A stretch of DNA of 20,865 nucleotides, taken from contig CAZDHT010000068.1 of the NCBI GenBank assembly GCA_964505325.1, positions 1-20,865 on the forward strand, read 5' to 3'. The notes under the pieces were generated by a model. The model saw only the letters and a program-made list of their open reading frames with translations, made no database searches and was not told the DNA's origin. This document shows positions 5,661 to 12,658 of the stretch, piece by piece (positions within the stretch are counted from its first letter, which is position 1; the number at the start of each line of letters is the position of its first letter). Position numbers and translations under genes: made by a program. The stretch comes from CAZDHT01 sp964505325 (GTDB taxonomy: Bacteria > Planctomycetota > PUPC01).

Positions 5661-8201
5661 TTATCTGTCGGGCTGGGGCGGCGCCACGGTGACAGCCACC
5701 TTCCCCTGCGCGGCGTAGCCCAGCTTCACGCGAACGACCCGGTAGCGAAGGTAGTCCGCGATGTAAACCGCCTCGTCGGACGCGGCGACCACGGTCGGCC
5801 AACCCAGCTCCACCCCCGCCTGCTCGTCCGGCTTCCCGCGCCGCCCGACGAAGAGGATGGTGTTTGCGTTGGTATCGATGATCTCGATCCGGCCGAACAC
5901 CGCGTCGGGGATGAACAGTCGGCCGTAGTCGTCGAGATCGAAGCGCCCGTTGCGGCACGAGCATCCCGGCCCCCCGTGCTTGTCACTAATGCGCGAGAGC
6001 ATCGGCGAGTAGCCGGGATGCACCCACTGGGCGCCCTGCGCGACGAATGGAACCGGCTTCCGCGCGCCCGGCACGACGAGCTTCCCGGTGGGGTCGGGCT
6101 TGATGATGCCGCCCTCCGGCCCGAACTTCACGATCGAGCCGTAGAGGCGCGGGAACAGCTTCCGGGGTCGCTCGGGCATCTTCGCGGCCAGTTCTTTCGG
6201 CGGAAGCGCGCCCCGCGGCTGGATCGTGCAGCCGACATACACGTTGCCCGCTCGGTCGACACGGAGCCCCGCAGCCAGCGCCTTGATCTCGATGAAGCCG
6301 TAATCCTTGATCCGGCCGTCGGGGCCGATCCGTGTGACCTGGTTGGAAAAGGCGGTGTGCGGGATGTAGTGATGCACCTTGTAGATGTCGCCGTCGAGGC
6401 CAACGCAGATGCCACGGTGCGGGTTGCTGTGTGCGCCCCATAGCTCGGGGATGAAGTGGCGCCCCACCGCCTTGAACGAGACCGGCTTACCCGTGCGCTC
6501 GAACCGCCATACTTCGTTGGGGCCGGTCATGTAGAGCAGGCCGTCGCACCGCGCAGGGAACAGCTCGCCGGTCTTCGGCGCCTTGTAGACTCCGGAAAGC
6601 TTCGTCCCCTGCGGCTTCAGGTCTCTCAGCTTCTTCCCGGTGCGGCCGTCGTAGACGTAGCGGGTCTGAACGTAGACCTCTTCGCGCTCGCGGTCGACGC
6701 TGAGGTAGTTCATGTTCCCGCGGCTGAAATGGCCGAGCGTCTTGCCGATGTTCGGGCTCGGCATATTGTCGATGTCCAGCCCCTTCTCCGTCGGCGTCGG
6801 GTCCTGGTACCACCAGTTCTTCTTGTCGATGGGGATCGCGAGATGGAACCGCGCCGTCAGCCCGAGCGAGACTGCGACCTTGTAGCGGCCGGCTTGCACA
6901 GGCGCCCCGAAGTCGTCCGCGTGATCCCAGGTGATCGTTTGCGCCAGCTTGTTCTTCTCGAACGGCGCCGGCGGGTTCGGCCCGAGCACCCCGCCCGCCA
7001 GATGACGGACGACCTTGTCCTTCGCGTCCGTCACAGAGACGACGACGTCCGTCGGCACGGACACCTCGAACGACACCTGCGTTCCGTCCTTGCCCGGCCG
7101 CGCGCTCGGCCTCTTCACGAAGCGCGGCACCACGCCCGGCCTCCGCACGGGCGGCGTCGAGACCACCCGCGGCGTGCCCGTCGGATGCTCCGGCCGCAGG
7201 TCGGCCCAGTATTCCATCCGCGGCCGGTCGAGCCGCTTCACCGCTTTCGCCAGCATGGTCTTGTACCTGTGCCAGATGCTGGTCTGGGTGCCGAGCAGCC
7301 CGGTCAGCCGCGCCCCGCGCCCCGCGACCAACTGGTTCTCGATCGTGCCCGCCTCGAGCTGCAGGTGGCCGAACGACTCGGGGAAGACGAGCTGCACCCA
7401 TCCGCGGCCCGCCGCGTAGGCTTGGTTGTTGGGATACGTCTCGAACAGCGGCTTCCACGTGGCCATGTGGTCATACTGGGGCTTGATGCGGTTGCCGACC
7501 ACGTTGGCCATGCCGGTCCAGTAGACGCTGAACTTGTGCTTGCCGCGCTCGTCGCCCCACTGCAGCCGGCGCAGGTCGAAGCCGATAGTCTTGGGAAACC
7601 CGTCGCCGGGATGGCGGAGCATCTCCTTGAGCGGGACCTTCAACTCGACGGTCCACTGCTTCTTCGCCTTATCCATTTTCGCCGCGGCGGTCGCGGCGGG
7701 CAGTGCGAGGTCACGCAGGACAAGGTCGTAGCGGTGCGGCCAGGTGAAGCACTTGAAGAGCTCGCCCGCAGGATTGACGAAGAACATGTAGTAGTTGTAG
7801 AAGCCGAAGCGGCCCATGTCGATGGCGACGGCCACATAGTCGCCGGCCATCACGTGCGAGTTGCCGCGGCGTTTGTACTTCTCGTTGCGGTAGATCCACG
7901 GGCCGTCAGCGTGGGATTCGACGCAGCGGAACGCGACGTAGAGATGCTCTTTGTCCGTGACGACGCGCGCCTCGGTCGCGTCCTTGGGCTTGTCGCCCTT
8001 GTCGCGTCGGGCCTGGTCGCAGTAGCCGTCGAGCTTCAGCGTGAGCGCCGCTTCCCAGGCGGCATCGCCCAGCGCGCCGTCCACTGCCGGCCCTTTCTCC
8101 AGCGCGCGCACCTTGGGCAGAACGGTCTCTGCGGCGCGAGATACGGCCGTCACGGCGAGGACAAGGCCGGCGAGCACAATCCAGCTCTTCAGCTTCAGCA
8201 T
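5661..8201 (-). CDS. Secreted CBM9-like, FlgD-Ig-like and beta-propeller protein
   Basis: A large secreted protein of 846 residues. The start at 8201 has AAAGGAG 10 nt upstream, and that SD is formed by the last codons of the upstream beta-helix gene. Residues 1-23 are a signal peptide ending SRA|AET. Residues about 30-270 look like a family 9-type carbohydrate-binding or DOMON-like sandwich (VDGALGDAAWEAA, LYVAFRC, WTVELKVPLKEM). Around residues 385-460 is a FlgD-type Ig-like segment (VVRHLAGG, then DDFGAPVQAGRYKV). The rest carries NHL/SMP-30-like propeller blades, for example RVDRAGNVYVGC, FDLDDYGRLFIPD and VVAASDEAVYIADY. It probably binds or senses polysaccharide outside the cytoplasm. 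No catalytic residues can be assigned. It shares a transcription unit with the beta-helix gene. Confidence 0.8.
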   Translation of the reverse strand: MLKLKSWIVLAGLVLAVTAVSRAAETVLPKVRALEKGPAVDGALGDAAWEAALTLKLDGYCDQARRDKGDKPKDATEARVVTDKEHLYVAFRCVESHADGPWIYRNEKYKRRGNSHVMAGDYVAVAIDMGRFGFYNYYMFFVNPAGELFKCFTWPHRYDLVLRDLALPAATAAAKMDKAKKQWTVELKVPLKEMLRHPGDGFPKTIGFDLRRLQWGDERGKHKFSVYWTGMANVVGNRIKPQYDHMATWKPLFETYPNNQAYAAGRGWVQLVFPESFGHLQLEAGTIENQLVAGRGARLTGLLGTQTSIWHRYKTMLAKAVKRLDRPRMEYWADLRPEHPTGTPRVVSTPPVRRPGVVPRFVKRPSARPGKDGTQVSFEVSVPTDVVVSVTDAKDKVVRHLAGGVLGPNPPAPFEKNKLAQTITWDHADDFGAPVQAGRYKVAVSLGLTARFHLAIPIDKKNWWYQDPTPTEKGLDIDNMPSPNIGKTLGHFSRGNMNYLSVDREREEVYVQTRYVYDGRTGKKLRDLKPQGTKLSGVYKAPKTGELFPARCDGLLYMTGPNEVWRFERTGKPVSFKAVGRHFIPELWGAHSNPHRGICVGLDGDIYKVHHYIPHTAFSNQVTRIGPDGRIKDYGFIEIKALAAGLRVDRAGNVYVGCTIQPRGALPPKELAAKMPERPRKLFPRLYGSIVKFGPEGGIIKPDPTGKLVVPGARKPVPFVAQGAQWVHPGYSPMLSRISDKHGGPGCSCRNGRFDLDDYGRLFIPDAVFGRIEIIDTNANTILFVGRRGKPDEQAGVELGWPTVVAASDEAVYIADYLRYRVVRVKLGYAAQGKVAVTVAPPQPDR

Positions 8202-8208
8202 GCTGGGC

Positions 8209-9546
8209 CTACTCCTTTCCGGCCGGCTTTGCGCCGAGCTCGTGGGCGCCGAGGTCGGGCTTGTCGCCGCGCGGGGCGCCGTCGATGTCCGTCTCGACCT
8301 CCTTCACTTTCTCCGCCTTGTCGATGGCCTCGGCCGCCTTCGCCGTCAGCCGCAGGTTGCCGTTCTTCGGATCGACGAAGTATCCCGGCGCGAACTTCTC
8401 CAGGTTGTTCTCGACCTTGATCGTGCCCGTGTGCTTCTCGATGCGAATCTTCCGGCCGCTCACGATGTTGTTCTTCACGAGCAGCCCGTCGTTGTCCTGC
8501 ACGATGCGTATCGCCCGGACCGTGCGGTTCCTCAAATCGTGTATAGTGTTGTTCAGAATCTTGCAGTCCTGGGTGAACTCGCACAGGATGCCGTTGTCCT
8601 GGCTCGTGTTGCCGGGGATGGTGATGAAGTTGTTCCGCACGATCATCCGCGTGTCGTGGATCGGCAGGATGGGCTTGCCCGTCGTCTTGTCCTTGGCGCG
8701 GTGCCCGTTGCCGAGGCAGATGCCCCGGTCGCAGTTGATGAAGATGTTGCCCTCGATGAGGCAGTCGGTCGTGTCGTTCCACATGAAGATGGCGCCGCGG
8801 GCGCCCCACGTCTTGCCGTGGATGTTGATGAACACGTTGTTGCGGATGACCCAGCCCTTGGCGCCCATCACGTCCATCCCGCCGACGTAGTTGAAGCCGA
8901 AGTTGCCGTGGCTGTCCTCGTAGGGGTCGTCGCCGCGCCGCTTGGGCCGGTCGTTGTACATCAGGCAATACTCGACGCGGCAGTCGAGCACGTGCTGCGT
9001 CTTTCCGTCCTTCATCGGGGCGCGGACGCCCTTCACGTGCCGCTGCCAGACGTTGTGGGTGACGCAGTTGTAGATGCGGATGCGATGCACCTGGATATTC
9101 GAGTTGATCTTGATGCCGTTCTGGCGGACGTTCTCGACCATCACGTGGGCCAGGGTACAGTCGGTCGAGCGCGTGAACGCCACGCCCTTGTTGCCCCCGT
9201 TGAAGTCGAAGCGGCACTTCCACGGATCGCCCGACTCGCCCCGGATGGTCACGTTCTTCTTGCCCACCACCATCAGCGGCCGGCGCGACCGATACACACC
9301 GTCCGCGGCCAGCACCGTCCCGCCGTTCTTGACCCGGCGGACCGCGCCGTACAGCTCGCCGACCGTCTTGACCTTGATCACCTCGCCCGTCGGCTCGGGC
9401 AGCGGCGGCGCTTTCGGATACCACGGCTGCTTGAGCAGCGCCTCCGGAACCCCCTCTTCTTTCTTCTCCGGCTCCGCCGCCAGCGCCATCGACACCGCCG
9501 ACATCCCCACCACCACAAGTACCGCCAAAAGTATTCTGGTATCCAT
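8209..9546 (-). CDS. Secreted right-handed parallel beta-helix protein
   Basis: A secreted 445-residue protein. The start at 9546 follows AAAGGAG at 10 nt and opens with a signal peptide (MDTRILLAVLVVV, cleavage near ALA|AEP); the frame is open to 9714 but without a signal or SD. From residue 60 on it shows pectate-lyase-like beta-helix coils: NGGTVLAADGVYR, then repeated N-rich rungs such as IRNNVFINIHG, IEGNIFINCDRG, VRNNFITIPGN, ILNNTIHDLRN and VKNNIVSG. Asn ladders of this kind are typical of polysaccharide lyases, glycosidases and related non-catalytic proteins. The C-terminal part ends with DKPDLGAHELG, common in planctomycete beta-helix proteins. Catalytic residues and substrate cannot be assigned. 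A candidate promoter is at 9608-9636. The TAG stop is 7 nt before the next gene, so the two are translationally linked. Confidence 0.84.
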   Translation of the reverse strand: MDTRILLAVLVVVGMSAVSMALAAEPEKKEEGVPEALLKQPWYPKAPPLPEPTGEVIKVKTVGELYGAVRRVKNGGTVLAADGVYRSRRPLMVVGKKNVTIRGESGDPWKCRFDFNGGNKGVAFTRSTDCTLAHVMVENVRQNGIKINSNIQVHRIRIYNCVTHNVWQRHVKGVRAPMKDGKTQHVLDCRVEYCLMYNDRPKRRGDDPYEDSHGNFGFNYVGGMDVMGAKGWVIRNNVFINIHGKTWGARGAIFMWNDTTDCLIEGNIFINCDRGICLGNGHRAKDKTTGKPILPIHDTRMIVRNNFITIPGNTSQDNGILCEFTQDCKILNNTIHDLRNRTVRAIRIVQDNDGLLVKNNIVSGRKIRIEKHTGTIKVENNLEKFAPGYFVDPKNGNLRLTAKAAEAIDKAEKVKEVETDIDGAPRGDKPDLGAHELGAKPAGKE

Positions 9547-9607
9547 CAGACCGCGGCTCCTTTCCCACTCCCCCGCAACAGTGCTGGCCGGTCCGGTCCC
9601 CAGCGTC

Positions 9608-9636
9608 ATTATGGGCAAATCCGCCATTGCCCGCAA
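9608..9636 (-). promoter_or_regulatory. Candidate sigma-70 promoter for the beta-helix operon
   Basis: On the minus strand, TTGCGG (9636-9631) and CATAAT (9613-9608) are separated by 17 bp, 62 nt upstream of the beta-helix start. The -10 matches consensus at 5 of 6 positions and the -35 at 3 of 6. Confidence 0.4.
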
Positions 9637-9672
9637 GAGCTTTCGCACACGCCACGGTGGCTCGGGGGTGGG

Positions 9673-9699
9673 AAAAATCTGCCCGGCTGGGCATTTTTT
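9673..9699. terminator. Bidirectional rho-independent terminator
   Basis: TGCCC, loop GGCT and GGGCA form a short GC stem at 9680-9693. It is followed by T6 on the plus strand and flanked by A5 on the left, which gives a T-run on the minus strand. It lies just upstream of the beta-helix promoter and may insulate it from transcription arriving from the right. Confidence 0.55.
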
Positions 9700-9816
9700 C
9701 TGCACCGGGGCCATCTTTGGGCGTCAGAGCTTCGCGGAGGCCGATGGGAGCGGGGGGACGTGTCAGCCACGGCGAGGGCGCCGGTCGGTGACGGGCGTGC
9801 GCGCGGGCCGTTCTTG

Positions 9817-9825
9817 TGGTATACT
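9817..9825 (+). promoter_or_regulatory. Extended -10 element upstream of the ankyrin gene
   Basis: TGGTATACT is an extended -10 motif (TGn followed by TATACT), about 120 nt upstream of the ankyrin pseudogene start. No good -35 is visible 17 bp further upstream. The rest of 9700-9944 holds nothing else I can support. Confidence 0.3.
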
Positions 9826-9944
9826 CTCCATAGGCGGCGGCAACGAGGGCGACAACTGGGTGGTGCTCCTCCGAAAATGCCGCAGAAAGCGCGGCCGCCC
9901 TAGAAAGAACCGGGAAAAACCAGGTGACTGTCCCCCTGCTCGAG

Positions 9945-10513
9945 ATGAACTCGCGCAAGGAATGGGCTGCGTTCCTCCTGTTGGTGGCGGTGTGCGGCTG
10001 CTCGGAGACGAAGGCCCCGCTGCCACTGCATGAAGCGGCTAAGGAGGGCGATGTCGCCGCCGTGGCGGCCGCCATCCGCAAAGGCGCCGACCTCAACGCC
10101 TGCGATGAATATGACCACACGGCCCTGAACTGGGCGGCGGGGTTGGGGCACAAGCAGGTTGTCGAGTTGCTTCTTAACGAAGGAGCGGAGGCCAGCGCGC
10201 CTGGTGGAGCGGATCTTCGCCCGCTCCACTTCGCGGCCGGACTGGGCCACAAGGACGTCGCTTCGCTACTGTTGGCGAAGGGCGCCGCCGTAAGCTCACG
10301 GACTACCGCTGGCGAGCCCCCCCCTGCACCTCGCAGCCATGCACGGTCACACGGACTTGTTGGAGTTGCTCCTTGAGGCCGGCGCGGAGATCAACAGCAA
10401 GACGAAGACAGGGGCGACCCCGCTGCATTGGGCAGTGGCCCACGGCCAGCAGGCGGCGGTCGAGCTGCTCCCAAGAGTGGGGCCGACGTCCACGCGACGT
10501 ACGGTCTCAACGA
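9945..10513 (+). pseudogene. Ankyrin-repeat lipoprotein gene broken by two frameshifts
   Basis: The first frame gives MNSRKEWAAFLLLVAVCGCSE, a probable lipoprotein signal (Cys in a VCGC box), then ankyrin repeats (PLHEAAKEGDVAAVAAAI, ALNWAAGLGHKQVVELLL, PLHFAAGLGHKDVASLLL). At a run of eight C (10317-10324) the repeat pattern moves into another frame: the expected PPLHLAAMHGHTDLLELLLE continues only if one C is removed. A second shift at about 10470-10472 moves SGADVHATYGLN into a third frame. No proper stop follows the repeat region. Intact relatives would be envelope-anchored protein-binding proteins. Either the gene is decaying or the assembly has two indels. A GTG at 9924 is an alternative start. 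Confidence 0.72.
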
Positions 10514-10680
10514 ATCTTCGAGCCGCACGCTTACGGAGAGAGAAGGGAGCCGAAATCGGTTTGGGATATGTTTGGGAATGGGGCGGCAAATGACGGTGTT
10601 TCTTGCCGTTTTCTGGTGGATAAGGCTAACAAAGGTCAGCGAGATGTCGTCCGTAAGTCCCTGTGGCATAAGGAACTTAA

Positions 10681-10756
10681 TGGTGGGCGATACTGGACTC
10701 GAACCAGTGACCTCTACAATGTGAGTGTAGCGCTCTGCCGACTGAGCTAATCGCCC
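10681..10756 (-). tRNA. tRNA-Val (anticodon CAC)
   Basis: Read on the minus strand this folds as a full cloverleaf. The acceptor is GGGCGAT/ATCGCCC, the D arm GCTC/GAGC, the anticodon stem CTACA/TGTAG with loop CTCACAT (anticodon CAC, reading GTG), and the T arm ACTGG-TTCGAGT-CCAGT. The discriminator is A and CCA is encoded (10683-10681). Length is 76 nt. An integrase remnant lies 21 bp upstream of its 5' end. Confidence 0.95.
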
Positions 10757-10777
10757 AAGCTATTTGTTTGCAGTAGC

Positions 10778-11119
10778 TTACGCAACCTCCTTTTCGCTCT
10801 CTGGATCCGGTGCGCACTTCCTGCGCACCACTCGCTCGTGCGGGAGTGCCTCAATTGCGTCTTTCACTGCCCGGCCCAGCTTGTCGACGGCGGCCTGCCT
10901 GTCCTGAGGGAGACTATGCGTATAGTGGAACGTCATGTCCCTGCTCGCGTGTCCCATCAGGGCCTGCACCGCGCCGTGCGGCACGCCAAGCTAGTCAAGC
11001 CAAGAGGCGAACGAGTGCCGCAACGAGTGCAGGCAGATTCCAGCCTCCGTTATGGTAGCAGCCTTCATGCACGCTGTCAACTTATGATTCAGGTTGTGTG
11101 TCGTGCCAAAGCGATTATG
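10778..11119 (-). pseudogene. Tyrosine recombinase (integrase) C-terminal remnant with in-frame TAG
   Basis: The minus-strand frame ending with TAA at 10778 encodes the catalytic end of a phage-type tyrosine recombinase: the HSLRHSFASWL box with its Arg and His, then VQALMGHAS with the next His, then FHYTH with the nucleophilic Tyr. The frame is cut by a TAG at 10993-10991, between the HxLRH box and GVPHGAVQALMGH, and by a TGA at 11122-11120, after which similarity ends. The N-terminal half is missing; a transposase gene lies on that side. Such enzymes integrate elements at tRNA genes, and tRNA-Val is adjacent. Expression of a working enzyme is unlikely. Confidence 0.8.
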
Positions 11120-11151
11120 TCACCCCTTAACGCCAAAGGGAAAATGTCACC
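11117..11151. repeat. Direct repeat ATGTCACC, possible insertion-element end
   Basis: ATGTCACC occurs at 11117-11124 and again at 11144-11151, exactly where integrase similarity stops. Repeated TGTCACC-like motifs are common near ends of IS elements, so this may mark the left boundary of inserted DNA. I found no matching inverted copy on the right side up to 12540. Confidence 0.3.
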
Positions 11152-11259
11152 GTGTTTCTCCCGAAAATCCGTCCGCCGTCATATTACTAGACTTACAGCG
11201 ATGTGCAAGTATTCTCACGGGGCTGTTGCAGCACGGATCCGGTACCTGAGAGATGACAG

Positions 11260-12279
11260 ATGTTGGCTCTCCATGTCTTGTTCGGCCTTCTGCGCCTCTT
11301 TCTCTCAAACAAAGCCGCCCTGGTCGCCGAGAATGTTGCCTTGCGCCAGCAACTGGCCGTGCTTCAGCGGAGCGGCCGCCGACCGCGGCTCAGGAATTGG
11401 GATCGGGTCTTCTGGGCGTGGCTGTCACGGCTCTGGAAGGGCTGGCGTTCCGTGCTGGTCATCGTGCAGCCGGACACCGTGGTCCGGTGGCACCAGGCTG
11501 GCTTCCGCCTTTATTGGTGCTGGAAGTCGCGGACGACGATTGGCACGCCGAGGAAGAGCCGCATCATTCGAGACCTCATCCGCGAGATGTTCCGCCACAA
11601 TCCTACTTGGGGTGCCCCGCGCATTCGCGCCGAGCTGCGCCTGCTCGGATACGAGGTGGCCGAATCGACCGTGGCCAGGTACAGGATCAAGCCACGAAAG
11701 CCGCCGTCGCCTGGTTGGCGCAGCTTTCTTGCCAACCACGCCGACCAGATCGCGGGCATCGACTTCTTTACCGTGTACACGATCACGTTCAAAGTGCTCT
11801 ACTGCTTCGTGGCCCTGAGCCATGACCGCCGCCGCATCATCCACTTGAACGTCACTCCGAACCCGACCGCCGAATGGACGGCACAGCAGATCATCGAGGC
11901 ATTCCCAGACGACACTGCACCAAGGTTCTTGCTTCACGACTGCGACAGCGTCTATGGCGTGGCGTTTCGCCGGCGACTTGGAGGGATGGGCATCGAGGAA
12001 GTCATCACGGCTTACCGCTCACCCTGGCAGAATCCATATTGCGAGCGTGTGATCGGATCGATCCGCCGAAACTGCCTCGACCACATGATGATCTTCAGCG
12101 AAGACAGCCGGCGGCGGACTCTTTCGGAATACGTCCGCTACTGCAACGAATCCAGAACGCACACGTCGCTGGAGGGAAACTCGCCGATCCCGCGAGAGGT
12201 CGAGCCGCCGTCGAAGGGTCGCGTGATCTCGGTCCCCTTCCTCGGCGGCCTGCATCATCGGTACACGCGGGTGGCGTGA
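11260..12279 (+). mobile_element. DDE integrase-core transposase gene (IS3/IS481-like)
   Basis: A 339-residue transposase with an apparently intact frame. The N-terminal part (LVAENVALRQQLAVLQRS) is a helix-rich DNA-binding region, followed by an HTH_21-like segment (WGAPRIRAELRLLGYEVAESTVARY). The retroviral-type catalytic core follows: D168 (GIDFFTV), D227 (LLHDCDS) and E262 (NPYCERVIGSIRR), with 34 residues between the second D and the E, matching a DD(34-35)E spacing. The C-terminus YCNESRTHTSLEGNSP is typical of rve-type transposases. The ATG at 11260 has a weak GAGAG upstream. It is a single ORF rather than an OrfA/OrfB pair. Terminal inverted repeats could not be found, so the element borders are unknown. 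It lies between an integrase remnant and the kelch gene, consistent with insertion into a decaying island. Confidence 0.85.
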
Positions 12280-12540
12280 ACTACAAATCGGCCCTTGCGC
12301 TGAGATTCGCCAACGCTACCGGTGCGCCTGCGCCGCCCCAACTTGTCCACCAACACCTGCGGACCATTGGCTCACGTTCATCCGAGCGCGGCGATTCCGT
12401 TCGCTGCACCGGCGCCCGCAGTCCTGCGCAGATGGCTGGCCACGTTGCGCCGCCGTTTTCATCATCGGATTGAATTTTCGGGAGGGACAACGACGACTTC
12501 GATGCGCTCCGGCCCGGACCTGGGCGGCTTGCGGGCTTAG
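12280..12540. other. Non-coding spacer downstream of the transposase
   Basis: No supportable gene is present. The minus strand is open here, but that reading continues as a shadow through the whole kelch gene. The stretch may include the right end of the insertion element; no inverted repeat matching the left side was seen. Confidence 0.4.
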
Positions 12541-12569
12541 TTGTCGAGACGGAGAAAAACCAGTAGACT
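12541..12569 (+). promoter_or_regulatory. Candidate promoter for the kelch gene
   Basis: TTGTCG (12541-12546) and TAGACT (12564-12569) are separated by 17 bp, each matching consensus at 4 of 6 positions, about 90 nt upstream of the kelch start. Confidence 0.3.
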
Positions 12570-12658
12570 TGCGGAACTGAGTTACGCGACGAGGCGGACG
12601 GACCGGCTTCTGTGGTGGCCAGACAGATTTGCGGTGTATCTTGAGGAGGCGTATGGAC

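Noticed and set aside
6456..9903. Long plus-strand ORFs (6456-8420 and 8041-9903) opposite the secreted-protein operon
   Set aside because: Val/Asp/Arg-biased shadows of the CBM9-like and beta-helix genes; no signal, SD or domain.
10428..10750. Plus-strand ORFs across 10681-10750 giving peptides such as TGLEPVTS and YWTRTSDLYNV
   Set aside because: They are the antisense translation of tRNA-Val, a well-known annotation artefact.
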